Shown: positions 25,432 through 33,842, counted from the stretch's first letter. The stretch: 64,000 nucleotides of DNA from JACCZX01 sp963791315 (GCA_963791315.1 CAWBRQ010000006.1:1-64000); one strand, 5' to 3'. Translations and numbers: made by a program. The notes: generated by a model not told the origin, from the sequence alone.

Positions 25432-25665
25432 TTACGAAACCATCAGCGCCAGCGTGCAGGCGAAGGCGCAGAGCGAACTTACGACGCCGAGCGCCACGAT
25501 TATTAATCGCGCGCGCGGCGTGATCGGGTCGTACGGTTCGATATCGAAATATGGCACCGGCTCGCGCGCGTAAGCCAACGTGAGCGCGGGTACGAAGTGT
25601 TCATTCGCAACTGACGGTACATACTCGAACGGTTCAATGCGAACCGTGTTTGTGTTCTGTTGCAT
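25432..25665 (-). CDS. Small hypothetical protein with C-terminal membrane helix
   Basis: A 77-residue protein with a soluble N-terminus (FEYVPSVANEHFVPALTLAY and YFDIEPYDPITPRAR) and one C-terminal helix (LIIVALGVVSSLCAFACTLALMVS), a tail-anchored layout. A ribosome-binding site GAGGGAAA precedes the ATG at 25665. No family is recognised. Confidence 0.6.
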   Translation of the reverse strand: MQQNTNTVRIEPFEYVPSVANEHFVPALTLAYAREPVPYFDIEPYDPITPRARLIIVALGVVSSLCAFACTLALMVS

Positions 25666-25796
25666 TGCTTGATTTCCCTCTGATCAAGAGGCGATTGTCG
25701 CAACGCAGCAAGCCTTTGAGTCGAACGAATTAGCGGGCCGTTTGTATTAAGGGAAAAGCGGGGACTACTCGCGTCAGAGGGAGCGATCGAATTGGC

Positions 25797-26003
25797 TTAC
25801 TTCTTCGCGGGCGTTGGTGGCGTGGGCGCTGGGCCACACAGCGACGCGACCAATTGTTTTAGTGCATTCATGCTGGCAGGCGGCAGGGGATAGTCTCTTT
25901 TTACCTTTGCCACGCACTCGTCATATTTCTTCTTATCTTCTTCGTAATCCGCTAGCGCGACCGCTGGGACAAAAGCGACTAACAGCAAGAGTCTTGCGAT
26001 CAT
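25797..26003 (-). CDS. Small secreted hypothetical protein
   Basis: A 68-residue protein with a signal peptide (MIARLLLLVAFVPAVALADY), then a charged mature part with two Cys (YDECVAKVKRDYP, VASLCGPAPTPPTPAKK). The start at 26003 is preferred over the longer frame from 26111 because the signal peptide follows directly. It is divergent from the lipoprotein gene, with about 160 bp between them. The function is unknown; the Cys pair could form a disulfide in the periplasm. Confidence 0.6.
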   Translation of the reverse strand: MIARLLLLVAFVPAVALADYEEDKKKYDECVAKVKRDYPLPPASMNALKQLVASLCGPAPTPPTPAKK

Positions 26004-26165
26004 TGGCTTCTTGGGAGTCGGTATCGACCTGAAAGAATAAGGCTTCGCGGTGTGTGGCCTGGCTATGTTTGTCGCTACCGGCCGTGTGCGGTCGACCTGG
26101 TAGATCACCACTGGGTACGAATCCTGCTTCGAAGCTCACGCGACCCAAAACGAGAGGGAACCCTA

Positions 26166-26444
26166 ATGAAATATTCGATATTCGCCGCAGCAACCGTTGC
26201 CGCCACGCTCGGACTGGGTGCGTGCCAGAGAACGGAGAAGACGGAGACGGTCGTGCAGCCCGTTCCAGTACCGACTCCGACTCCGAGTCCCGCTCCCGCG
26301 CCGTCAGTCGTTACCGTTCCAACTCCGGTTCCAGGTCCTCCGGGTCCGGCGGGTGCCCCTGGCCCAGAAGGCGCTCCTGGAAAATCAGGCAGCACGGTGG
26401 TCGTCGTTCCGCCGCCGCCGCAAGAAGAAGCAAAGAAAAACTAG
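26166..26444 (+). CDS. Proline-rich lipoprotein with collagen-like segment
   Basis: A 92-residue protein with a lipoprotein signal MKYSIFAAATVAATLGLGAC, where the lipobox Cys is residue 20. The mature part is a Pro/Thr/Val-rich stretch (PVPVPTPTPSPAPAPS) and then six Gly-X-Y triplets (GPPGPAGAPGPEGAPGKS), a short collagen-like run. It ends in a valine and proline tract and EEAKKN. The start has a GAGAGGGAA ribosome-binding site. An outer-membrane-anchored spacer or surface protein is the likely role. A strong terminator follows. Confidence 0.75.
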   Translation: MKYSIFAAATVAATLGLGACQRTEKTETVVQPVPVPTPTPSPAPAPSVVTVPTPVPGPPGPAGAPGPEGAPGKSGSTVVVVPPPPQEEAKKN

Positions 26445-26463
26445 CGGTACGTCATCTAGCAAG

Positions 26464-26493
26464 GGTGCCAGCGTTCGCGCTGGCACCTTTTTT
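26464..26493 (+). terminator. Intrinsic terminator after the lipoprotein gene
   Basis: A perfect 10-bp stem, GGTGCCAGCG (26464-26473) with CGCTGGCACC (26478-26487), has the loop TTCG and six T at 26488-26493. It separates the lipoprotein from the suy operon. Confidence 0.95.
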
Positions 26494-26605
26494 CATGCCC
26501 GCGTGTGGCGCTTGGAGCGCTGCCGATATCAGGATCATCTGCGGCGAGAGTCGCTAAAGCTTCTCCGCTACGATGCCAGCAGTGCGAGGCATTTAGGGAG
26601 AGGCG

Positions 26606-26887
26606 ATGATTCATTTTGTGGTTCACGACGAGCACGACTCGGTCGGCGTCGTCGTGGTTGAGGGCGTTCGTGCTGGCGACCAGCTAACGGGCTGGATCAT
26701 GGATCAGGACAAGACGCTCGACACCAAGGTTCTGAACGACGTGCCGATCGGGCACAAGATCGCGATCCGCGATCTGAAGAACAACGACACCGTTATCAAG
26801 TACGGCACCGACATCGGCCGCACGATCGCGCCGATCAAACTCGGCGAGCATCTCCACGTTCATAACGTCAAGACCAAGCGCTGGTGA
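26606..26887 (+). CDS. suyA: (2R)-sulfolactate sulfo-lyase subunit alpha
   Basis: A 93-residue SAF-domain protein, like the N-terminal domain of altronate/galactarate dehydratases: VGVVVVEGVRAGDQLTGWIM, DVPIGHKIAIRDLKNNDTVIKYG and IGRTIAPIKLGEHLHVHNVKTKR. As a separate small subunit directly before the large lyase subunit it matches SuyA. SuyAB splits sulfolactate into pyruvate and sulfite. The start has a GGGAGAGG ribosome-binding site. The alternative reading is the small subunit of a generic UxaA-family dehydratase. Confidence 0.88.
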   Translation: MIHFVVHDEHDSVGVVVVEGVRAGDQLTGWIMDQDKTLDTKVLNDVPIGHKIAIRDLKNNDTVIKYGTDIGRTIAPIKLGEHLHVHNVKTKRW

Positions 26888-26891
26888 GTTG

Positions 26892-28052
26892 ATGGAAAAA
26901 ACATTTCAGGGATACAGACGAGAAAACGGCAGAGTCGGTGTTCGTAACCACGTGATCATCTTGCCGGTCGACGACCTATCGAACGCGGCTTCGGTTGCGG
27001 TGGCCAACAACATCAAGGGCGCGATGGCGTTGCCGCATCCGTACGGCCGCCTGCAATTTGGCGCGGACCTCGAGTTGCACTTTCGCACGCTGATCGGCAC
27101 CGGCAGCAATCCAAACGTCGCTGCGGTCGTGGTGATAGGCATCGAAGACCAGTGGACCAAGAAGATCGTTGACGGCATCGCGGCGACCGGTAAGCCGGTC
27201 ACAGGCTTCGGCATCGAGCAGCACGGAGATCACGAAACGATCATGCGTGCATCAAAAGTCGCCCGTGAATATGTGCAATGGGCGAGCGAGCTCGAGAGAG
27301 AGGAGTGCCCAATAGACACGCTGTGGGTATCGACCAAGTGCGGTGAATCCGACACGACTTCGGGTTGCGGGGCCAACCCAACGGTCGGCAATGCGTTCGA
27401 CAAGCTGTATCCGCTCGGCACCACGCTGGTGTTCGGCGAGACCACTGAATTGACTGGCGGCGAGCACCTGGTTGCCGAGCGTTGCCGCACGCCGGAAGTG
27501 CGCGAGAAGTTCATGCAGTACTTTAACCGCTACCAGCAAGTCATTGATAGACATAAGACAAGTGACCTGTCTGACTCGCAACCTACGAAGGGCAACATCC
27601 TGGGCGGATTGACCACGATCGAAGAAAAGGCGCTCGGCAATATTCAAAAAATTGGGCGCAAGTGCAAGATCGACGGCGTACTCGACAAGGCGGAAGCGCC
27701 GACCGGACCCGGACTCTGGTTCATGGATTCCTCGTCAGCCGCGGCTGAGATGGTGACGCTGTGCGCAGCCTCCGGGTACACGGTGCACTTCTTCCCGACC
27801 GGTCAGGGCAACGTGATTGGCAATCCAATCCTGCCGGTGATCAAGCTGTGCGCGAACCCACGCACGGTGCGAACGATGAGCGAACACATCGACGTCGACG
27901 TGTCGGGACTGCTGCGGCGTGAAATGTCCCCGGATGAGGCAGGCGACGCGCTGCTGGGCATGATGTTTCGCACCGCGAATGGCCGGCTCACCGCTGCCGA
28001 AGCGCTGGGCCATCGCGAGTTCGTACTGACCCGCCTATACGAAAGCGCGTGA
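26892..28052 (+). CDS. suyB: (2R)-sulfolactate sulfo-lyase subunit beta
   Basis: A 386-residue protein of the UxaA/GarD dehydratase superfamily, starting FQGYRRENGRVGVRNHVIIL. Conserved Cys in VSTKCGESDTTSGCGANPTVGN and LCANPRTV probably hold the Fe site. Long stretches (GGLTTIEEKALGNIQKIG, GPGLWFMDSSSAAAEMVTLC, HFFPTGQGNVIGNPILPVIK) agree with my recollection of SuyB rather than of altronate dehydratase. It lies 4 nt after suyA and overlaps the Fe-S gene downstream. The product sulfite could be taken up by SorAB, encoded 11 kb downstream on the same strand. ATG at 26892 is preferred to TTG at 26889. Confidence 0.87.
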   Translation: MEKTFQGYRRENGRVGVRNHVIILPVDDLSNAASVAVANNIKGAMALPHPYGRLQFGADLELHFRTLIGTGSNPNVAAVVVIGIEDQWTKKIVDGIAATGKPVTGFGIEQHGDHETIMRASKVAREYVQWASELEREECPIDTLWVSTKCGESDTTSGCGANPTVGNAFDKLYPLGTTLVFGETTELTGGEHLVAERCRTPEVREKFMQYFNRYQQVIDRHKTSDLSDSQPTKGNILGGLTTIEEKALGNIQKIGRKCKIDGVLDKAEAPTGPGLWFMDSSSAAAEMVTLCAASGYTVHFFPTGQGNVIGNPILPVIKLCANPRTVRTMSEHIDVDVSGLLRREMSPDEAGDALLGMMFRTANGRLTAAEALGHREFVLTRLYESA

Positions 28053-28768
28053 TGACCACGCTGCACGTCTCGGTGTGGCGCGGGACGGAGCAGGGGTGTT
28101 ACGTCGACTATGAAGTTCCACGACAGACGAGCCAGACGGTGCTCGACGTGGTGACATACATCCAGCGCAAGCTCGATTCGACGTTGGCGTATCGCTACGC
28201 CTGCCGGGTCGGCATGTGCGGTTCCTGTGCGATGACAGTTAACGGCGTGGCGCGCTGGACCTGCCGCACGCACGTCGGTGCGGTGGCCGGCGAAGGAAGC
28301 AAGTTGCAAATCGCGCCGCTTGCCAATTTGCCGGTGATACGCGACCTCGCGACCGATATGCGCGAGTTCTTCGACAAGTGGACGCGCGCGCGAGGCTATT
28401 ACGAAGGCTCGCGCACGCGGCACGATGACTTTGCTGCAGTAAGACCGGAGAGCAAGCAAGCGCAGGCGCTGCAGGCGGGCATCGAGTGCATCGGTTGCGG
28501 CGTGTGCTACGCGTCGTGCGACGTGGTGACGTGGCGTAGCGACTACCTGGGCCCAGCAGCATTAAACCGTGCATGGACGTTGGTCAACGATGTACGCGAC
28601 CAAGCGGGCCCGGAGCGATTGCGCGCCGTGTCCGGCGACGCCGGCTGTCATAGCTGCCATACGCACATCAGTTGCACCGAGCGTTGTCCCAAACATATCT
28701 CGCCGACAGCGTCGATCGCAGGACTGAAGCGGGCGACGGTAGCAGCGGCGTTGAACGGCGAGCTGTGA
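28052..28768 (+). CDS. Succinate dehydrogenase/fumarate reductase-type Fe-S subunit
   Basis: A 238-residue protein of the SdhB/FrdB family. The N-terminal plant-type [2Fe-2S] domain has YACRVGMCGSCAMTVNG and WTCRTHV. The C-terminal part has IECIGCGVCYASCDVV for a [4Fe-4S] cluster and GDAGCHSCHTHISCTERCPKHISP for the remaining clusters. It overlaps suyB by 1 nt (TGATG) and the anchor gene downstream by 1 nt, so it is firmly within the suy operon. No flavoprotein subunit (SdhA/FrdA) is encoded beside it or elsewhere in the window, which is unusual. Confidence 0.88.
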   Translation: MTTLHVSVWRGTEQGCYVDYEVPRQTSQTVLDVVTYIQRKLDSTLAYRYACRVGMCGSCAMTVNGVARWTCRTHVGAVAGEGSKLQIAPLANLPVIRDLATDMREFFDKWTRARGYYEGSRTRHDDFAAVRPESKQAQALQAGIECIGCGVCYASCDVVTWRSDYLGPAALNRAWTLVNDVRDQAGPERLRAVSGDAGCHSCHTHISCTERCPKHISPTASIAGLKRATVAAALNGEL

Positions 28769-29109
28769 TGCAAGACGCGCGCCGCGAAACGTGGCTATGG
28801 TTTGCGCAGCGTGCTTCCGCTGCTGTGCTTGCGCTGTGCGTCGTCGTGCATCTAATAACAATCATCTACGCGACGCGCGGCGGGCTCTCCGCTGCCGAGA
28901 TACTGATGCGCACGCGCGGCAACGCCGCGTGGCTCGCGTTTTACGTCGTGTTCGTGCTGGCGGTCGCCGTGCATGTTCCGATCGGGCTGCGCGCGATTGC
29001 AACGGAATGGCTGCGGTGGAGTGGGGCAAGCCGAGACTGGGCGCTGGCTGCGTTTGCTGTCGCGCTGCTCATCATGGGTTTCGGCGCGGCGTGGGCCGTG
29101 TTTCTATGA
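28768..29109 (+). CDS. SdhC/FrdC-like membrane anchor subunit
   Basis: A 113-residue protein with three hydrophobic helices: RASAAVLALCVVVHLITIIYATR, WLAFYVVFVLAVAVHVPIGLRAI and WALAAFAVALLIMGFGAAWAVFL. The His residues in VVVHLI and VHVPIG are placed as heme or quinone-site ligands, as in complex II anchors. The start ATG overlaps the Fe-S gene stop. It is probably one of two anchors that carry electrons between the Fe-S subunit and the quinone pool. Confidence 0.8.
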   Translation: MQDARRETWLWFAQRASAAVLALCVVVHLITIIYATRGGLSAAEILMRTRGNAAWLAFYVVFVLAVAVHVPIGLRAIATEWLRWSGASRDWALAAFAVALLIMGFGAAWAVFL

Positions 29110-29126
29110 AGCTCTGCGCGTAAACC

Positions 29127-29490
29127 ATGAGAGTCAACTCGATCGGTGCGCGTCACTATTCGGCGCGGCGCCGCCCCGCCTATGTCGCGTTTCTGGTGCA
29201 TCGACTGAGCGGTCTTGCGCTGGCACTGTTTCTTCCCGATGCACTTTTTGGCGCTCAGCCAGGCACTGCGCGCCGAGAGCGAACTCGAAGGGTTTCTTCG
29301 ATGGACCGACAACCCGCTGGTGAAGGTGGCGGAGTGGGGCCTGGTGCTGCTACTCGCAGCGCACGCGGGCGGAGGGCTGAGGTTGCTCGCGTTGGAATTT
29401 CTGCCGTGGCGGGGTTGGCAGCAGTCGCTATTGGCAATTGCGGCAGCGTTTTCGATTGCGGTGGGTTTGGCGTTCGCCTTGGTGTTGTGA
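29127..29490 (+). CDS. Second complex II-type membrane anchor, frameshifted
   Basis: The first fragment (start 29127) reads RRPAYVAFLVHRLSGLALALFLP, with the HRLSG pattern typical of SdhC-type anchors. The frame changes near 29235 (one extra base), then FLALSQALRAESELEGFLRW, KVAEWGLVLLLAAHAGGGLR and SLLAIAAAFSIAVGLAFALVL follow. Together there are three helices and about 120 residues. It lies 17 nt after the first anchor and completes an FrdB-C-D-like set behind suyAB. The break is probably a sequencing error. Confidence 0.78.
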
Positions 29491-29528
29491 CTCGAACACC
29501 TAAAAAATAACTAATCGTGGAGGAGTTG

Positions 29529-30497
29529 ATGAAGATGCGGTTGCTTGTGCTTGCCTTGGGATCGATGCTGTCTTTTGGTTCGTACGCGCAATCGACCTCT
29601 AGCTACCCGGCCAAGACCGTGCGTATCGTCGTGCCGTTTGCGGCCGGTGGTGCCACGGATATCGTCACGCGCATCCTGGCGCAGAGTCTCACCGAGAGTT
29701 GGGGACAGTCCGTCGTGGTCGAGAATCGCGGCGGCGCCGGGGGCAATATCGGCGCTGTCGAAGTGGCGAAAGCGGCGCCCGATGGCTACACATTGCTGAT
29801 GACATCGGGCTCGATCGTCACCGCCAACCAGCACATCTACAAGAACATGGGGTTTGATCCGCAAAAGGACTTGTTGCCCATCACGATGGTGGCCAGCGGT
29901 CCGCAAGTGATCGTGGTCAATCCCAGTCTCCCGGTCACCAATGTGAAGGAACTGATCGACCTCGCGAAGGCCAAGCCCGGCACGTTGAACTACGGCCACG
30001 CGGGTATCGGCAGCCAGACGCATCTCGCCGCCGAAAACTTTCTTTACTCGACGGGCTTGAATATTCAACAGATTCCGTACAAGGGCGAAGGGCCGGCCAT
30101 TACCGACTTGGTCGCGGGGCAGATCAACCTTGCGACGCCCAATCTGCCTGCGGCAATCGGCTTTATCAACGGCGGCAAGCTTCGTGCGCTGGCGGTTACC
30201 GGCAAGGAGCGTTCGCCGGCGCTGCCCAATGTGCCGACGGTCGCCGAAACCGTTCCTGGCTTTGAAAACATCGGTTGGTTCGGACTGATGGCGCCCGCAG
30301 GCACGCCGCAGTCGACTATCGATCGCATTCATCGCGACGTCGTCAAGGCGCTCGACTCGACCGGGATGCGCGCACGCTTCTTCGTGCAAGGCATGTCGCC
30401 TGCACCGATGACTCCGAAGGCGTTTGCCACGCGCATTGAAAACGAAACCGCGCGCTGGGCCAGCGTGGTGCGCGAGCGGAAGATCGTAGTTAACTAG
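29529..30497 (+). CDS. Tripartite tricarboxylate transporter-type binding protein (Bug/TctC)
   Basis: A 322-residue periplasmic binding protein. The start at 29529 is chosen for the ribosome-binding site GGAGG (29519-29523) and the signal peptide MKMRLLVLALGSMLSFGSYA. Bug-family marks are YPAKTVRIVVPFAAGGATDIVTR, VVENRGGAGGNIGAVEVAKAAPDGYTLLM, YGHAGIGSQTHLAAENF and PNVPTVAET. Membrane partners TctA/TctB are absent. Placed at the end of the suy operon it may bind sulfolactate or a related C3 acid, comparable to the tripartite-type importers described near other sulfolactate genes. That is inference. Confidence 0.88.
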   Translation: MKMRLLVLALGSMLSFGSYAQSTSSYPAKTVRIVVPFAAGGATDIVTRILAQSLTESWGQSVVVENRGGAGGNIGAVEVAKAAPDGYTLLMTSGSIVTANQHIYKNMGFDPQKDLLPITMVASGPQVIVVNPSLPVTNVKELIDLAKAKPGTLNYGHAGIGSQTHLAAENFLYSTGLNIQQIPYKGEGPAITDLVAGQINLATPNLPAAIGFINGGKLRALAVTGKERSPALPNVPTVAETVPGFENIGWFGLMAPAGTPQSTIDRIHRDVVKALDSTGMRARFFVQGMSPAPMTPKAFATRIENETARWASVVRERKIVVN

Positions 30498-30508
30498 AAA
30501 TACAGGGC

Positions 30509-30560
30509 TTGACACCTGCGGTTCTGAGCCGGGAAGATATGCGCCATTGCGCATATGCGC
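30509..30560 (+). promoter_or_regulatory. Promoter and operator of the sox regulator gene
   Basis: A TTGACA box (30509-30514) is followed by a weak -10-like AAGATAT (30534-30540). A perfect palindrome ATATGCGC-CATT-GCGCATAT (30537-30556) overlaps that region and the ATG of the ArsR gene at 30555. Its right arm is also part of GCGCATATGCGC (30549-30560). ArsR repressors usually bind such imperfect or perfect inverted repeats at their own promoter. Confidence 0.6.
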
Positions 30561-30923
30561 ACATTTGCGGGCTATATGGATCCCGAGCTCGAGCGCCTGT
30601 TTGAAGTTGTTTCCGGTTACTTCGGGCTGCTGGCCGAACCGACGCGGCTGAAGATTCTGAACGCGATCTGCGATGGCGAGCTCAGCGTCACCGAGATCGT
30701 CGAGCGCGTCGAATCGACTCAGACCAACGTTTCACGCCACCTGAATTTGATGTATGGCAAGGGCGTTTTGAAGCGGCGGCGCGAGGGCGCTTCGACGTTT
30801 TATTCGATCGCCGATCCCAACGTTGTGACGCTATGCCGCACCGCCTGCGTTCAGATGGCCAGTCAGTTCGACGAAAGATCGGTGTCGAATCGCACGCTGA
30901 AGCGCTTCATGCAGCGCACATGA
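30555..30923 (+). CDS. soxR: ArsR family regulator of the sox cluster
   Basis: A 122-residue winged-helix regulator. The recognition part is GLLAEPTRLKILNAICDGEL, SVTEIVERVESTQTNVSRHLNLMY, and the wing region VLKRRREGASTFYSIADP. Two Cys (residues 38 and 94) could serve as a sulfur-responsive pair, as proposed for SoxR-type ArsR proteins. It lies directly upstream of soxC with a 3-nt overlap (ATGA). A palindrome covers its start codon, so autorepression and control of the sox genes is likely. ATG at 30576 is an alternative start that would keep the palindrome upstream. Confidence 0.85.
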   Translation: MRTFAGYMDPELERLFEVVSGYFGLLAEPTRLKILNAICDGELSVTEIVERVESTQTNVSRHLNLMYGKGVLKRRREGASTFYSIADPNVVTLCRTACVQMASQFDERSVSNRTLKRFMQRT

Positions 30924-32225
30924 GCGGCTTGAGCACCGGGCGCGTGATTGCGGCGCCCGAAAATCATCTACCGGCGCAGCAGCTGCGGCTGCAGCGGCGC
31001 AACTTCCTTCGCGGCAGCGTGGCTGCCAGCGTGCGTTTTCGCTGGTACGCGCGCAGCAGCGCAAACAAGCAATGCGTCGCTGGTGCCGCCATGGACGCGC
31101 TCACTCGGTGCGCCGGTAGTCACCAGCGGATACGGCATGCCTTCGAAGTACGAAGCGAACGTGCAGCGGCGCCAAAGCCCGGGACTTACACCGCAACCGC
31201 AGGCCAGCGTTAGCTTCACGCCACTGCAGAATCTGTTCGGCATCATCACGCCAAGCGGTGTGCATTTCGAGCGGCATCACTCCGGAATGCCGGAAGTCGA
31301 TCCCGAGCAGCATCGATTGATGATTCATGGTCTCGTCAAGCGGCCGCTGATGCTGACGATGGACGACGTGATGCGATTTCCGTCGGTTTCGCGTATTCAC
31401 TTCATCGAGTGCGGAGCCAACGGCGGCATGGAGTGGGCCAACGTTGCCGTGCCGACCGTGCAGTACACGCACGGAATGATTGCGTGCAGCGAGTTCACTG
31501 GAGTGCTGCTGTCGACCCTGCTTGACGAGGCCGGTGTCGACCGAGTGAAGGGAAAGTTCGTGTTGGCTGAGGGCGCCGACGGCTCTGCGTTGACACGCAC
31601 GATTCCGATGGAGTTTGCGTTGAACGACGTGATGGTCGTCTACGGCCAGAACGGCGAAATGCTACGAGCCGAGAACGGTTACCCATTGCGGCTGCTAGTG
31701 CCCGGCGTGCAGGGAGTGTCGAGCGTGAAGTGGTTACGCCGTCTCGAAGTCGGCGACAAGCCGTGGAATACGCGCGAAGAATCGCTGCACTACATCGATC
31801 TGATGCCCAACGGCTTGCACCGCCAGTACTCGGGGGTGCAGGAGGTTAAATCCGTGATCACGATGCCATCCGGAGGGCAGAAGCTCGTTGGCCGCGGTTA
31901 TTACGAAATTAGCGGACTTGCGTGGTCGGGTCGCGGCAAGGTCAGGCGGGTCGATGTGTCGGTTGACGGTGGCCGCAATTGGCAGACGGCTCGCTTGCAG
32001 GAACCGGTGCTGACCAAGGCATTGACGAGATTTCGACTCGATTGGACCTGGGACGGTGCGCCGGCGTTGCTGCAGAGTCGGGCGGTCGATGAAACGGGCC
32101 ACGTGCAGCCGAGCATTCAACAACTGCGCGCCGTGCGCGGGGTGCGTTCGATCTATCACAACAACGCGGTGCAGACGTGGCGGGTGCAACCCGACGGCGA
32201 AGTGTGGAATGTTCAGCTTGCCTAG
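30920..32225 (+). CDS. soxC: Sulfane dehydrogenase SoxC (molybdopterin subunit), frameshifted
   Basis: This is the molybdenum-cofactor subunit of sulfur dehydrogenase SoxCD. The start at 30920 (overlapping the regulator stop) gives a twin-arginine signal, LRLQRRNFLRGSVAAS. Near 31030-31040 the frame changes (one extra base, beside a T4 run). It then continues NLFGIITPSGVHFERHHSGM, HFIECGANGGMEWANVAVPT with the Mo-binding Cys, and the Mo-co dimerisation domain IDLMPNGLHRQYSGVQEVKS. About 433 residues in total. SoxC oxidises the SoxY-bound sulfane sulfur in the periplasm. It overlaps soxD by 17 nt. Confidence 0.9.
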
Positions 32226-33237
32226 CGCACTGTGCGTGCTCGCGTTGTCGGCCGCGACACTACCCGCTGTCGCGCAGCAGGCGCGCTATGGACTCGGTCG
32301 CACGCCGACGCCGCAGGAGATCGCGGCGTGGGATATCGATGTGCGCCCCGACGGGCACGGGCTCAAGGCCGGCAAGGGCACTGTCGCGCAGGGCCAGAAG
32401 ATTTACGACGCGCAGTGTGCAAGCTGCCACGGCACGTTCGGCGAAAGCAATCGCTACATGCCGATTGCTGGCGGCGTGCGCAAGGGAGATCTAGAGACTG
32501 GCCGCGCGTCGATGCTGTTGCAGTCCGACGGACTGCGCACGCTTGGTACCAAGCTCAACTACGCGACGACGCTGTGGGACTACATTTTTCGCGCAATGCC
32601 GTGGGCCAATCCACAGTCGTTGAGCGTCGATGAAACGTATGCGGTCACCGCGTACGTGCTGCACCTCAACGAAATCGTTCCTACCGAGTTCGAGCTCAAC
32701 GAGAAGACGTTACTTACAGTGCAGATGCCCAACAGAAACGGGCTGACAACCGCGCACGGACTCGGACGGGTGCAAGGTCGCCCGGACGCGCAGGGCAGTT
32801 TGTGCATGAAGGACTGCGTCAAAGAAGTCACGATCGCCTCCGAGATGCCTGAGTTCGCACGCAATCAGAACGGCAATCTCGCGCAGCAGAAACGGCCGCT
32901 TGGCCCGATGCGTGGCATTGATACGGCGCGTTACGACGCTGGCAAGCCCGCGCCATTGATCGGCGCGTCGTCAGCAGCGGAAAGCCATCCGTCGGACCTG
33001 ATCGCACGCCACGCGTGCACCGGTTGTCACGGCATGACGAACAAGATCGTCGGCCCGGGTTTTAGCGAAATCGCGACCAAGTACGAGGGGCGTGCTGATG
33101 CGCAGACGTACCTATCGAAGCGGATGAGGGAGGGCGGGCAAGGCGTTTGGGGCTCGGTGCCAATGCCACCGCAAGCGGGATTGAAGGAAAGCGATGCCGA
33201 TGAGATTGCGCGATGGATAGCCGGTGGAGCGAAATAA
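32209..33237 (+). CDS. soxD: SoxD diheme cytochrome c subunit
   Basis: A 342-residue periplasmic cytochrome and partner of SoxC. The signal peptide is MFSLPSALCVLALSAATLPAVAQ. Two heme c sites are visible: CASCH at residues 70-74 and CTGCH at residues 270-274. MPWANPQSLSVDETYAVTAYVLHLNEIVP is typical of SoxD. It begins inside the end of soxC, so translation is coupled. A gap of about 110 nt precedes soxY, room for an internal promoter. The protein passes electrons from SoxC to the respiratory chain. Confidence 0.93.
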   Translation: MFSLPSALCVLALSAATLPAVAQQARYGLGRTPTPQEIAAWDIDVRPDGHGLKAGKGTVAQGQKIYDAQCASCHGTFGESNRYMPIAGGVRKGDLETGRASMLLQSDGLRTLGTKLNYATTLWDYIFRAMPWANPQSLSVDETYAVTAYVLHLNEIVPTEFELNEKTLLTVQMPNRNGLTTAHGLGRVQGRPDAQGSLCMKDCVKEVTIASEMPEFARNQNGNLAQQKRPLGPMRGIDTARYDAGKPAPLIGASSAAESHPSDLIARHACTGCHGMTNKIVGPGFSEIATKYEGRADAQTYLSKRMREGGQGVWGSVPMPPQAGLKESDADEIARWIAGGAK

Positions 33238-33347
33238 CTTTCGGCGATAGGGTTATCCCCAAAGCCAAACAGAGTGAGACACGCGCACTGTTACATTCAT
33301 ATGTTCGCTCTTCAGCATCCATAGAATTTAGCGGTAGGAGATTTTCG

Positions 33348-33815
33348 ATGAAACAGAATCGTAGGGAATTCGTCAGGCTGACCGGAGCATTTGCCGTGAT
33401 GGCCAGTGCAGGACTCATTAGTGCCAAAGAAGCGCTCGCTCAGCAGCAGGCGTGGAACAAAGCCGCGTTCGAGGCGAAGTCACTCGATGAAGCTGTGAAG
33501 GCGCTCGGCGGACCGGCTGCCACACAAAGCGCGGACATTTCGATCACCGCGCCCGACATCGCCGAAAACGGGGCGGTGGTTCCGGTTGCGGTTCTCAGCA
33601 AGATTCCGAATACACAGAACGTCTACATTCTGGTCGAGAAGAATCCGAACACGCTAGCAGCGGGATTTTCGATTCCGGCTGGAACCGAAGCCAACATCGC
33701 GACCCGCATCAAGATGGGCCAAACCTCGAACGTGTATGCGGTCGTCAAAGCCGACAACAAGTTCTACGTTGCCACCAAGGAAGTCAAAGTCACCCTCGGT
33801 GGTTGCGGCGGCTGA
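33348..33815 (+). CDS. soxY: Sulfur carrier protein SoxY
   Basis: A 155-residue protein with a twin-arginine signal (NRREFVRLTGAFAVMASAG) and the C-terminal GGCGG motif whose Cys carries the sulfur substrate during Sox turnover. The body (SITAPDIAENGAVVPVAVLS and ATRIKMGQTSNVYAVVKADN) is the SoxY fold. A ribosome-binding site TAGGAG precedes the ATG. It is followed 27 nt later by its partner soxZ. Confidence 0.95.
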   Translation: MKQNRREFVRLTGAFAVMASAGLISAKEALAQQQAWNKAAFEAKSLDEAVKALGGPAATQSADISITAPDIAENGAVVPVAVLSKIPNTQNVYILVEKNPNTLAAGFSIPAGTEANIATRIKMGQTSNVYAVVKADNKFYVATKEVKVTLGGCGG

Positions 33816-33842
33816 GCAAACTTTTCGCATACAGGAGCAGAC

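Noticed and set aside
29511..30554. 347-codon open frame on the minus strand
   Set aside because: It is fully antisense to the Bug/TctC gene, which has a signal peptide and family motifs; long antisense frames are common in G+C-rich DNA.
33238..33347. CATATG-centred string upstream of soxY as a second ArsR operator
   Set aside because: Only six bases are symmetric and the flanks do not match the palindrome at 30537-30556.
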